Source of the DNA: Chloroflexota bacterium
GTDB lineage: Bacteria; Chloroflexota; UBA6077
Length of the DNA: 11,675 bases
Reading direction: 5' to 3'
Assembly (NCBI GenBank): GCA_021806765.1
Contig: JAJZQR010000164.1
Span: 1 to 11,675, forward strand
Both the position numbers and the translations under genes were made by a program. Each line of letters opens with the position of its first letter. Within the stretch, counting starts at the first letter, position 1. This document shows positions 1 to 5,817 of the stretch, one piece after another. The notes below the pieces were generated by a model that saw nothing but the letters and a program-made list of their open reading frames with translations, did no database searches and had not been told where the DNA came from.

Positions 1-717
1 CCCCACGTACCGCCGCTGCAGGTCGGCTGGTGAGCTTTCCAGCTCCCGCCAGGGCAGGGCTTCCAGCTTGCGCCGCACCGCCTCAGGGGTCGCGCAGTCC
101 ATCTCGCCGTCCACGTGAGCCCCGGGGTCGAAGGTGTAGAAGCTGTAGCCGGCCGCCACGCAGGCGTCGACGTCGGCAGCCGTTTTCAGGTGATCGGCGT
201 CGGCGCCGACGGGGCCCCGCCAGCCCGCCTGGAAGGCGCCCCAGGTGGCATCCTTCAGCACGTCCTCGGGCGTCCGGTTGGTGCGAACCATCTCACGGAT
301 CGACTGCTGGGCGAAGATGGGGAGGATCCTGCTGCCCGGTAGCTCATCCTGCACCCGCTGCAGCGCCCGTACGTGGCCGGGCGTGGCCAGCCCCAGCCGG
401 TCGCCGAAGCCGGCGGAGGTAGCCAGCCCCAGCAGCGCGGGCCGGAGCCAGGGAAGGGCCTCCCGCAGAACGCGCTCGTTGGCGTGATCCGTGGGGCACA
501 GCTTCAGGGTGTAACCCTGCCGGAAGGGTTGAGCCTCGCCACCGAAGCGATCCAGCACCGGATCCTCGGGTCGAGCCAGGATCGCCAGCCGGCGGTCGGC
601 CGGGCCGGCAGTGAGCCACAGGGCAGCGCCCTCCTGCGGGGTGAAGGAAGCGGGGAGGAGGGCATCCCCGAAGGTCGCTTGCAGTTCGGCCAGGGTAAAG
701 GGGAAGGTAGCGCTCAT
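1..717 (-). CDS. uxaE: Tagaturonate epimerase family protein (UxaE-like), 3' end cut by window edge
   Basis: UxaE enzymes interconvert D-tagaturonate and D-fructuronate in hexuronate (galacturonate/pectin) catabolism in the cytoplasm. Only the first 239 residues are present; full-length members are roughly twice as long, and the frame runs open through base 1. Family-like stretches are visible: LGLATPGHVRALQRV near residues 109-122, PIFAQQSIREM near 133-143, and GADADHLKT near 171-179, where the acidic and His residues suit a metal/sugar site. YSFYTFDPGAHVDG near 191-204 also fits. The start is the ATG at 717, with GAGGA five bases upstream (GAGGACGGAC before ATG). It is transcribed away from the cupin gene, with about 280 bp between them. 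The family call is from recalled conserved motifs, not a search. Substrate specificity within the family is inferred. Confidence 0.8.
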   Translation of the reverse strand, partial: MSATFPFTLAELQATFGDALLPASFTPQEGAALWLTAGPADRRLAILARPEDPVLDRFGGEAQPFRQGYTLKLCPTDHANERVLREALPWLRPALLGLATSAGFGDRLGLATPGHVRALQRVQDELPGSRILPIFAQQSIREMVRTNRTPEDVLKDATWGAFQAGWRGPVGADADHLKTAADVDACVAAGYSFYTFDPGAHVDGEMDCATPEAVRRKLEALPWRELESSPADLQRRYVG

Positions 718-1000
718 GTCCGTCCTCGGCTATCAGCCACATCTGAAGTGATCGGGGGGCCGCATTGTCCCCCGGAGGCTCGCTCGGCAAACCCGCGACG
801 ATGCTCGGCGGCATCACCGATCGCCAAACCCGCCGCCCAACCCCCAGACGTTAGTGCAAGGAGGCGAAAGCTGTCAACTCTCGTTCACTCCGCTCGCGAG
901 ACGAAGGGTACAGCCCTTGCTGCGGTGCTACCCAGGCCAAGCCGCGATCGGTCTTGGGTCGGTTTGGCGGTTCATAAGACAAAGGGAGGTTCAAGCTACT

Positions 1001-1282
1001 ATGCAGCCCGTGTCAGAGATGGCCAAGGTACTGCTGGAGAACGACCGTGTTCGGATGGTCGAGGTCAGGATAAAGGCTGGGGAGACCCTCCCGATGCACT
1101 CGCATCCCTCCTACATCATCTACTCCTTCAATCCCGGCCGGTTTCAGTTCACGACCCAGGACGGGAGAACCGAGATTGTGGAGTACGACGGGGGGCAGAC
1201 GGTCTGGAGGGACGCAGAGACCCACGAGGTGGAGAACATCGGCACCACCGAGAGCCGAGCGCTGGTGATCGAGTTCAAGTAG
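1001..1282 (+). CDS. Small single-domain cupin protein
   Basis: This 93-residue protein is about the size of a bare cupin barrel. Cupin motif 1 appears as GETLPMHSHPSYIIYSFNPG (about residues 27-46), with the metal-type HxH pair; the usual Glu after it is not obvious. Motif 2 appears as GGQTVWRDAETHEVEN (about residues 66-81), ending in the canonical HxxxN spacing. The start chosen is the ATG at 1001, behind GGGAGG at 984-989 (11-base spacing). The same frame is open back to 854, but that extension has no family character. An ATG at 1019 is an alternative. Small cupins can be enzymes (for example in uronate metabolism) or sugar-binding regulators. The neighbouring uxaE and DapA-like relic make a carbohydrate role possible, but the sequence does not decide this. 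Confidence 0.82.
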   Translation: MQPVSEMAKVLLENDRVRMVEVRIKAGETLPMHSHPSYIIYSFNPGRFQFTTQDGRTEIVEYDGGQTVWRDAETHEVENIGTTESRALVIEFK

Positions 1283-1310
1283 GGATCTAGCCGCTCATCC
1301 TTCAGGGCAT

Positions 1311-1346
1311 GCTCCGCCCAAGGCGCAGGCTGATCCTGGGCGGAGC
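1311..1346 (+). terminator. Hairpin downstream of the cupin gene
   Basis: A perfect 10-bp inverted repeat (GCTCCGCCCA at 1311-1320 and TGGGCGGAGC at 1337-1346) with a 16-base loop lies 28 bases after the cupin stop codon. The position and GC-rich stem suit a transcript end, but no T-run follows, so a classical intrinsic terminator is not shown. It could equally be an mRNA-stabilising hairpin. Confidence 0.4.
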
Positions 1347-1358
1347 GGCCGACCCCCT

Positions 1359-1387
1359 ATTCACCGCCCTGCTCCGCTTGCTACAAT
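1359..1387 (+). promoter_or_regulatory. Candidate extended -10 promoter ahead of the DapA-like relic
   Basis: TGCTACAAT at 1379-1387 is a good extended -10 element (TGn then TACAAT). ATTCAC at 1359-1364 lies 17 bp upstream as a weak -35. It would drive rightward transcription through the relic at 1512 and possibly into the cation transporter gene. Assigned by eye only. Confidence 0.35.
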
Positions 1388-1412
1388 CCGGCGAGCGTTA
1401 CCGCGCTACGCA

Positions 1413-1429
1413 ATGGGGCTGAGCCCCAT
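1413..1429. promoter_or_regulatory. 17-bp perfect palindrome, possible operator
   Basis: ATGGGGCT and AGCCCCAT are exact inverted arms around a single central G. The site begins about 25 bases after the candidate -10 at 1382-1387, where a repressor site would be expected. No regulator for it is encoded in the window, so its role is a guess. Confidence 0.3.
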
Positions 1430-1511
1430 CAGCGTGCCGGCCCGCCCCCATGTCCCGCCGTCCTCGCCGGCTGGACCGGCGACAGAGAAGCTATTCGGGA
1501 GAGAACGAGCA

Positions 1512-1724
1512 ATGACTACCCGCTTCACCGGTGTCATTCCCCCTATGATCACCCCCTTGACCGCCGACGAGGGGCTGGACCGCCCTGCCATCCGGCCACT
1601 GAGAACCGTGGTTGCCGGCGAGTTCTGGGCCGAGATTGAGCGCAGCGCCGAGCGTGCCCTGGAGCTGCCCCTACTCCAGGGCCCGGTGGCGGTTGCGGAC
1701 CAGCGGGAACGGGAAATGCCCTGA
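1512..1724 (+). pseudogene. Truncated DapA/KDG-aldolase-family relic
   Basis: The first 28 or so residues, MTTRFTGVIPPMITPLTADE and the following GLDRPAI, look like the N-terminal strand of the dihydrodipicolinate synthase/N-acetylneuraminate lyase superfamily (compare the usual GVIPPxxTPL start). After about residue 30 the family pattern stops abruptly. The remaining 40 codons up to the stop at 1724 match nothing I recognise. Members are about 290-310 residues, so the catalytic Tyr and Schiff-base Lys are missing. The ATG at 1512 has GGGAGAG upstream at 1498-1504. Recognisable expression signals followed by a collapsed body suggest a deletion fused unrelated sequence to the start. An alternative is a short functional ORF with chance resemblance. 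Confidence 0.5.
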
Positions 1725-1785
1725 GGCAGCCCCTGCGCCCAACAAGGACCAATGGGGATCGAAAGGGCGCGGTGGGAGGCCCAGG

Positions 1786-2805
1786 ATGGGTTTGCCGTTG
1801 CCATCGGACGACAGCGACGACGAGGAAGACGAGCACCCTTCCGATCACCACGCCCGCGGCGGCGCCGACCAAACCCTGGCCAGCTCCGAGCGGGGGATCT
1901 GGGCGGTCCAGTGGTCCTTCGCAGGCATGGTAGCCACGGCTATAGCCCAGCTGGTCGTGGTCTTCTTCTCCGGCAGTGTGGCCCTGCTGGCGGACACCGT
2001 CCACAACTTCGGGGACGCCACCACGGCGGTGCCCCTCTGGATCGCCTTCGCCCTGGCCTACCGCAGGCCGAGCCGCCGCTTCACCTACGGCTACGGTCGG
2101 GTGGAGGACCTGGCCGGTGCAGTGGTGGTTCTGATCATCCTGGTGACCGCCCTGATTGCCGGTTACCAGTCGGTGCAGCGCCTCCTGCACCCTCAGCCCG
2201 TCTACCACCTCGGGGCTGTCGCGCTGGGTGCGCTGCTCGGCTTCCTGGGCAACGAGGCCGTGGCCCAGTTCCGCCTCCGGGTCGGCCGGGAGATCGGCAG
2301 CGCGGCCCTGGTGACCGACGGCTACCACGCCCGGGCTGATGGGCTGGTGAGTCTGGCGGTGCTGGTGGGGACGGGAGGGGTGTGGGCCGGCTTTCCCAAC
2401 GCGGACCCCATCGTCGGCATCCTGATCACCCTGATGATCCTCTGGATCGTGGGTGAGTCGAGCCGAACGGTGTTCACCCGAACGCTGGACGGGGTGGAGC
2501 CGGAGCTGGTCGAGGAGGTCCAGGACACGGTAGAGCACACCCCTGGGGTTCGCGAGGTCGGCGAGACTCGGATACGGTGGCTGGGCCACCGACTCCACGC
2601 CGAGATAAACCTGTCGGTGGCCCCGGGCCTATCTGTGCGAGAGGCCCACGCCATAGCGCGAGAGGTGCGCCACCAGCTTCAGCACCGCCTGAGCTACCTC
2701 TCCAACGCCACCATCCACGTGGACCCGGACGGTGCCGGCGGTGAGGAGCACCACCGCGTCCAGGAACACAGCCACGACGGCCTACCGCCCCACTCCCACG
2801 AGTGA
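1786..2805 (+). CDS. Cation diffusion facilitator (Zn/Co-type efflux transporter)
   Basis: This is a 339-residue inner-membrane antiporter that exports divalent metal, most likely Zn2+, in exchange for protons. Six membrane segments can be drawn (about residues 37-60, 62-90, 108-130, 141-160, 172-200, 205-225). The metal site is clear: HNFGD in segment 2 (H73, D77) and HARAD in segment 5 (H181, D185). This HD-HD arrangement is associated with zinc-preferring members. A cytoplasmic C-terminal domain follows (about 235-316). Both tails are rich in His and acid: a DDSDDEEDEHPSDHH run at residues 8-22 and HSHDGLPPHSHE at the end, both plausible metal sensors or buffers. The ATG at 1786 has GGGAGG six bases upstream. 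The frame is open back to 1612, but that part overlaps the relic and has no membrane-protein character. Confidence 0.93.
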   Translation: MGLPLPSDDSDDEEDEHPSDHHARGGADQTLASSERGIWAVQWSFAGMVATAIAQLVVVFFSGSVALLADTVHNFGDATTAVPLWIAFALAYRRPSRRFTYGYGRVEDLAGAVVVLIILVTALIAGYQSVQRLLHPQPVYHLGAVALGALLGFLGNEAVAQFRLRVGREIGSAALVTDGYHARADGLVSLAVLVGTGGVWAGFPNADPIVGILITLMILWIVGESSRTVFTRTLDGVEPELVEEVQDTVEHTPGVREVGETRIRWLGHRLHAEINLSVAPGLSVREAHAIAREVRHQLQHRLSYLSNATIHVDPDGAGGEEHHRVQEHSHDGLPPHSHE

Positions 2806-2910
2806 GGCATGCGAAGCAGTGGAGCACTGAAAGCGTCACCTCGTCCTGGAATTCGGTAGTGTGTGGCGCATTGCAGGAGGGTGTACCATGTCACGCCGAG
2901 CGTACATCAT

Positions 2911-2940
2911 GTCATGCTGAGCGGCAGCGAAGCATCTCCT
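2911..2940 (+). repeat. REP-like inverted repeat, left copy
   Basis: Begins GTCATGCTGAGCG and ends AGCGAAGCATCTCCT. It pairs with 3269-3298 with one mismatch. A diverged partial copy, CATGTCACGCCGAGCG, lies just upstream at 2888-2903 as a direct repeat of the first 16 bases, suggesting an older insertion or partial duplication. Confidence 0.8.
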
Positions 2941-2942
2941 CG

Positions 2943-3236
2943 TTACTGCCACTGGGTGCTCAGGTCCAGCCACTTCGGGTTTGCCGACTCGATCAGAGCC
3001 AGCTTCTTCGCCTGCAGCCAGCCCTTGATTTGCTTCTCGCGGGCGATCGCAGCCCGTATATCAGGCGAAGCCTCGAAGTAGACGAGGAGCGTCAGATTGT
3101 ACTTCCTGGTGAAACCGCGAAGCAGCTTCTGCTTGTGCTCGAAGACGCGTCGCTGCAGGTCGTTGGTAACGCCCACGTAGAGGGTTCGCGAGACGTTGGA
3201 CATAATGTAGACGTAGTAGTCTTTCAGGGCGGTCAC
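2943..3236 (-). CDS. GIY-YIG nuclease superfamily protein (stand-alone)
   Basis: A 97-residue single-domain protein of usual length for free-standing GIY-YIG proteins. The two signature strands are YVYI (residues 8-11) and TLYVGVT (18-24). Other expected residues are visible: N25, R29/R30, H34 and the catalytic-type Glu in AREKQIKGW (E68), with a late Asn in ANPKW. This fold cuts DNA with one divalent metal ion; the cellular role of these short members is unknown. The start is a GTG at 3236, because the first ATG would delete the GIY strand. The ribosome binding site is weak. The gene sits tightly inside REP-like inverted repeats, suggesting the repeats are part of its unit and perhaps its substrate. 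Confidence 0.87.
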   Translation of the reverse strand: MTALKDYYVYIMSNVSRTLYVGVTNDLQRRVFEHKQKLLRGFTRKYNLTLLVYFEASPDIRAAIAREKQIKGWLQAKKLALIESANPKWLDLSTQWQ

Positions 3237-3268
3237 CCACTAACGTCGGTCACGCCGCGATGCCAACC

Positions 3269-3298
3269 AGGAGATGCTTCGCTGCCGCTCCGCATGAC
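3269..3298 (-). repeat. REP-like inverted repeat, right copy
   Basis: Reverse complement of 2911-2940 except for one base (TCCGCATGAC here where the left copy would give TCAGCATGAC). It lies 32 bases upstream of the GIY-YIG start codon, so any promoter for that gene must sit in or beyond this repeat. Confidence 0.8.
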
Positions 3299-3807
3299 AC
3301 GTAGCCCGAAGGCCAGCCTGCGAATTACGCAGCCATCTCCCGGTATGGCGGTCGGCAGATGCTATCTTTCCACCCGAATGGTGGCCTGAGCGGCCGCTCA
3401 GACACCGGCACAAGCGAGCGCACCGGCCGCCAGCCGTGAGGGCGGACAACCGCTAACCGCAACTATGCCGGCTCTCCAGCCGGCAGGGGAGATACGAGGA
3501 TCCTCCCATCTGCTTCGAGGCGGTCGGCCGACTGGACCCAACTCACGGTTGGTCGCGGATAAACCGAGCCACAAGGCGGCGGTCTTCATTGGGACTTGTT
3601 CGGCTGACGAACTTGGTTTGGTCGGGAAGGCGGCGGCCGGGAATGACCGATTCTTGTTCATGGCTGGGTCCGAGGACTACGGCTAGGTGCTGATCGCCCA
3701 GGAGCGCCTCATCGCCCTACGCCGGGACCGTCACCCAAAGGGCCAACCACCGGGCCATGGGACCGGAGCGCGATGATGTTCTGCTTGGCCACGGCTGAAC
3801 CCGCTCT
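3299..3807. other. 509-bp stretch without a convincing gene; two palindromes
   Basis: No frame here shows a recognisable family or a good start site. Two structures stand out: a perfect 14-bp palindrome TGAGCGGCCGCTCA at 3387-3400, and a stem-loop at 3466-3485 (TGCCGGCT, loop CTCC, AGCCGGCA). Open frames at 3465-3686 (plus) and 3398-3661 (minus) cover much the same bases and resemble nothing I know. After a stop at 3684-3686 the plus frame continues as VLIAQERLIALRRDR, faintly like the helical tail of a Phd-type antitoxin. A decayed antitoxin is possible but unproven. Confidence 0.5.
3466..3485. repeat. 8-bp stem, 4-base loop hairpin
   Basis: TGCCGGCT and AGCCGGCA are perfect arms around CTCC. 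It is a REP-like GC-rich hairpin in non-coding DNA. No second copy was found in the window. Confidence 0.4.
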
Positions 3808-4881
3808 CTAGTTGGGATTGTGGCCGACCTGAGATTGGCCGTTGCCACGGGGATTGGCGTCTGGAGTCTGCGCCCGAGCGAGCCACTGAGCGAGCTCGGT
3901 GCATGCGAGCGTCAAACCAAAGACCGCACCGTGTGCCCTGTACATGTCAACGGTACTGTCACGCTCCTTCGAGATGTGAACGAGGTTACGAAGGTTGCGT
4001 ACCATTCCTGCGTAGGTGGCCGTGTCAGGCTTGATTGCACCGAGATCCCGGGCGACGCCGATGAGCTGGTAGAGTCTCCAGCGTGCGATGTCAGGTGGCT
4101 GACCCTCTCGAAGATCCTGCTTAAAACCACCGTCTTTCTCTGTCATGCGCTTGAACCCGGCTTTGGCAGCGTTTTCGGCGGAGCCAAGGGCGGTAACGAG
4201 AGCCACCTCAAGGAGAGTACCGGCAAGCACCATAACGCTCTTGGGGCATTCGGCGGCGTATGCCCTCTGGAGCTCGCCCCAGTCTCTGGCAGCCAGGTCG
4301 CGCAGGTCGGGGTCAGCGATGAACGACAGGTCGAGGGATGTTGGAAGCGTGCGCAGAAGTCGAGAATCTGGCTCCATCGGCTCGAGGCCGGCAAAAGGGG
4401 GCACTGGAGCTTCGGCTGTCCGGCCTGTCAGCTCGTCCTCGTCGGCGTACAGGATGGTGAGCGTCTCGTCGATGCCGTCAAGCCAAGCCTCCTGATCCTG
4501 CTGTGACAGGGGGAAAGACGGTGCACCCAGCCTGCGATGGGCCAGCCGGACCTCGGCCAGAAAGTGTTGACAGGACTCCCGCCAATGGGCGACGGGTGGG
4601 TAACTCTCGCTCTCAGGGTCCATGTCATACACGTCCGCGAACGGCAGCCAATCCAGGTCCCTGAGGCGCTGGAACACGGGTTTCTGGAGTATCTCGTGGA
4701 TGCGCACACGGAGAGCCCGGTAGTGCCCCGTCAGGTAGGCGCTGCCAGCGCCCCAGTCGGAGCCTGGCCGGTGAAAGTAATCTAGGATGTCGCAGAACTT
4801 CTGATAGAAGATGACGAGGTAACAGAGGTCACCCTTGGCTTCGTCGGAATACGACGGCATGGGACCAGACCTGGCAGTCAT
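3808..4881 (-). CDS. HEPN/abortive-infection-like C-terminal domain protein
   Basis: This is a 357-residue soluble protein without signal peptide or membrane segment. The N-terminal two thirds (about 1-200) is unfamiliar and rich in aromatic and acidic residues. The C-terminal part (about 205-335) is an all-helical domain starting AYAAECPKSVMVLAGTLLEV and containing VRNLRNLVHISKERD. R295 to H302 gives the R-x6-H spacing of HEPN domains, and RNLVH repeats the RNxxH form seen in abortive-infection C-terminal and DUF4145-like proteins. HEPN domains are often metal-independent RNases in defence or toxin systems. That role is inference here. The start is the ATG at 4881 behind GGGGGAGG (5-base spacing). 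The frame is open to 5019, but that extension crosses the promoter region and a MITE edge. It appears to be a single-gene transcript. Confidence 0.7.
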   Translation of the reverse strand: MTARSGPMPSYSDEAKGDLCYLVIFYQKFCDILDYFHRPGSDWGAGSAYLTGHYRALRVRIHEILQKPVFQRLRDLDWLPFADVYDMDPESESYPPVAHWRESCQHFLAEVRLAHRRLGAPSFPLSQQDQEAWLDGIDETLTILYADEDELTGRTAEAPVPPFAGLEPMEPDSRLLRTLPTSLDLSFIADPDLRDLAARDWGELQRAYAAECPKSVMVLAGTLLEVALVTALGSAENAAKAGFKRMTEKDGGFKQDLREGQPPDIARWRLYQLIGVARDLGAIKPDTATYAGMVRNLRNLVHISKERDSTVDMYRAHGAVFGLTLACTELAQWLARAQTPDANPRGNGQSQVGHNPN

Positions 4882-4952
4882 GATGACCTCCCCCGTCCAC
4901 AGGAGCGGCCGAAACCGCGGAACGGAACCTGACGGCGCGGGTTCTGGGAGCG

Positions 4953-4961
4953 AGTATAGCA
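4953..4961 (-). promoter_or_regulatory. Candidate extended -10 element for the HEPN-like gene
   Basis: Read on the minus strand, TGCTATACT is a near-ideal extended -10, about 70 bases upstream of the ATG at 4881. No good -35 lies at 17 bp; TTGGAC lies 21 bp upstream, too far for a standard promoter. It lies just outside the MITE insertion, so the insertion may have altered what is upstream of it. Confidence 0.35.
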
Positions 4962-4987
4962 CGGAGACGACGGAGAAGCGTCCAAGT

Positions 4988-5001
4988 TGATCATTCGGAC
5001 A
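4988..5001 (+). repeat. 14-bp direct repeat, left copy (putative target-site duplication)
   Basis: TGATCATTCGGACA occurs here and again, identically, at 5142-5155, immediately outside the inverted repeats of the 140-bp element between them. Confidence 0.7.
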
Positions 5002-5141
5002 GGGCCTTTTAGTTGTCATCCTGAGCGTAGCGAAGGATCTCCTCTTCCCCCACAGGAGATGCTTCGCTTACGCTCAGCATGACACGGTCGTGGCCTCGGC
5101 GGTGCACTTTGTGGGTCCGGCAGGGGAATACTAAAAGGCCC
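5002..5141. mobile_element. 140-bp MITE-like element
   Basis: The ends are perfect 12-bp inverted repeats, GGGCCTTTTAGT (5002-5013) and ACTAAAAGGCCC (5130-5141), flanked by the identical 14-bp direct repeat TGATCATTCGGACA. No protein is encoded. The interior holds a long REP-like hairpin (5015-5083) and 46 bases of other sequence. It sits between the HEPN-like gene and the damaged PIN toxin gene. Terminal inverted repeats plus a direct repeat are the hallmarks of a non-autonomous transposon. A 14-bp duplication is longer than most common families make, so the mobilising enzyme is unclear. Confidence 0.65.
5015..5083. repeat. REP-like long hairpin inside the MITE-like element
   Basis: Left arm 5015-5043 (starts GTCATCCTGAGCG, ends GGATCTCCT) and right arm 5054-5083 (starts AGGAGATGCTTCGC, ends CAGCATGAC) pair over about 29 bases with a few mismatches and one extra base, around a 10-base loop. 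It belongs to the same family as the repeats bounding the GIY-YIG gene at 2911 and 3269. Confidence 0.75.
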
Positions 5142-5155
5142 TGATCATTCGGACA
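5142..5155 (+). repeat. 14-bp direct repeat, right copy (putative target-site duplication)
   Basis: Identical to 4988-5001. It lies about 20 bases beyond the stop codon of the PIN toxin relic. Confidence 0.7.
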
Positions 5156-5175
5156 CGCGAGGGGGCGATGTTGAT

Positions 5176-5343
5176 CTAGGCTTGGCGGAGCAGATCCTCG
5201 AGCAAGGGCTGAACCGCTTCGTCGACCTCTTCCCAAACCTGTGTCGTGACGCGGATCGGGCAGGGCAGGAGGGTGAGCAAGTCAAGGCGGTTGATGCGGC
5301 CAATGAGCGCCGTCGCATCGACGTACACTCTGAGCGTCGTCAC
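5176..5343 (-). pseudogene. PIN-domain (DUF3368-like) toxin with internal deletion
   Basis: Only 55 codons remain of a family normally about 150-160 residues long. The N-terminal part is good PIN sequence: VYVDATALIGRINRLDLLTL with the first metal-binding Asp (D9), then TQVWEEV with the conserved Glu region (E38/E39). After about residue 41 the frame jumps to AVQPLLEDLLRQA and stops. This resembles the C-terminal helix PLLDxLLxxG typical of DUF3368 PIN proteins. The central region with the remaining acidic active-site residues is missing, so RNase activity is unlikely. The GTG start at 5343 lies nine bases after the antitoxin stop, as expected for a TA operon. A naturally short protein is the alternative, but the junction of N- and C-terminal motifs argues for deletion. 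Confidence 0.65.
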
Positions 5344-5352
5344 GATCGGCCC

Positions 5353-5742
5353 TCAGCCGCCCACCCGGCCTTCCTCCGCCATGGACGCAGCCGCCTCGAC
5401 CCCCGCGCCGACGCCCTCCGTCGGCTCCCAAAGCACCGGCACCTGGAGACGGCCACACAGGTCGACGAAGTCGCCCAGGCGAAGGCCCGCGAGCCTCGCG
5501 GCCTGCCCCAGGGTCAGGACCTCGTGCCGGTAGAGATCGACGGCCAGGAGCCCCAGCGCCCGCTGGTAGACATCCCGCCCGACGCCCCGAGCCGCGGCCA
5601 CCTCCGCCAGCATATCGGCGCTCAGGATCCATGCGACCGGGCGGTTCTCCTTGCTCACCAGAACCGGCTCTTGCTGCGCATCCCGGATCGCGCGGGAGGC
5701 CCCACCATGTCCAAGCTCCGCCACAGAGACTGTCTTTGCCAT
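5353..5742 (-). CDS. Phd-like antitoxin fused to UPF0175 domain
   Basis: A 129-residue protein. Residues 1-50 (MAKTVSVAEL, then EPVLVSKENRPVAWILSAD) match the Phd/YefM antitoxin DNA-binding fold. Residues 56-108 (VYQRALGLLAVDLYRHEVLT, LGQAARLAGLRLGDFVDLCG, VPVLWEP) match UPF0175, a small HTH family found beside PIN toxins. The expected role is to bind and neutralise the PIN toxin and repress its own operon. The start at 5742 gives the standard MAKTVSVAEL beginning and follows a G-rich ribosome site; the frame is open upstream to 5790 without family character. Its partner toxin, nine bases downstream, is deleted internally, leaving this as a probable orphan antitoxin. A collapsed relative lies at 9019-9143. 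Confidence 0.85.
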   Translation of the reverse strand: MAKTVSVAELGHGGASRAIRDAQQEPVLVSKENRPVAWILSADMLAEVAAARGVGRDVYQRALGLLAVDLYRHEVLTLGQAARLAGLRLGDFVDLCGRLQVPVLWEPTEGVGAGVEAAASMAEEGRVGG

Positions 5743-5760
5743 GCGCCACCCCCTGATATG

Positions 5761-5775
5761 ATCACATTTAGTGAT
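5761..5775. promoter_or_regulatory. Candidate operator of the Phd-UPF0175 gene
   Basis: ATCACATTTAGTGAT is a perfect 5-bp inverted repeat with a 5-base centre, 18 bases upstream of the antitoxin ATG. Phd-type antitoxins bind palindromes overlapping their own promoters. The aligned site in the other module copy, ATCAGATTCGATGAT at 9163-9177, keeps the outer ATCA/TGAT arms. Confidence 0.45.
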
Positions 5776-5817
5776 GCTATTGCAGCACACAGCGGGCCAG
5801 CTTCCTCGCCGTCGCCG

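Larger units (their letters stand above)
2911..3298. mobile_element. GIY-YIG gene enclosed by REP-like inverted repeats
   Basis: A 388-bp unit in which a single GIY-YIG nuclease gene is bounded by 30-bp inverted repeats (2911-2940 and 3269-3298). The repeats match at 29 of 30 positions; the one difference is at the eighth base. The gene's stop codon is only two bases from the left repeat. The same sequence family (GTCATnCTGAGCG, then AGCGAAGnATCTCCT) recurs at 5015-5083. The layout resembles a minimal mobile unit with a nuclease between its substrate sequences, comparable in logic to RAYT/REP systems. I see no clear target-site duplication, and mobility is inferred. Confidence 0.55.

Noticed and set aside
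841..1000. Possible structured leader (T-box-like) ahead of the cupin gene
   Set aside because: The region has AGGGTACAGCCCT and GC-rich pairing potential but lacks a convincing T-box antiterminator bulge or any complete riboswitch signature.
373..1290. 305-residue open frame on the plus strand
   Set aside because: It spans the antisense of the epimerase gene, the intergenic region and the cupin gene in another frame; no family features.
1612..1714. Resemblance of GEFWAEIERSAE and GPVAVADQRE to the N-terminus of a Y-family DNA polymerase
   Set aside because: Only a loose pattern over about 30 residues, with no catalytic DxD and no continuation; not enough to name the fused sequence.
1549..2598. 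349-residue open frame on the minus strand
   Set aside because: Antisense to the cation diffusion facilitator, whose motifs and ribosome site are convincing; composition is shadow-like.
3398..3686. Overlapping short frames on both strands
   Set aside because: No ribosome site or recognisable family; treated as non-coding.
4882..5019. 46-residue N-terminal extension of the HEPN-like protein
   Set aside because: It crosses the candidate promoter and a transposon edge, while the ATG at 4881 has a strong ribosome site.
5009..5236. 75-residue minus-strand frame across the MITE
   Set aside because: Translates the REP hairpin and inverted repeats; no coding character.
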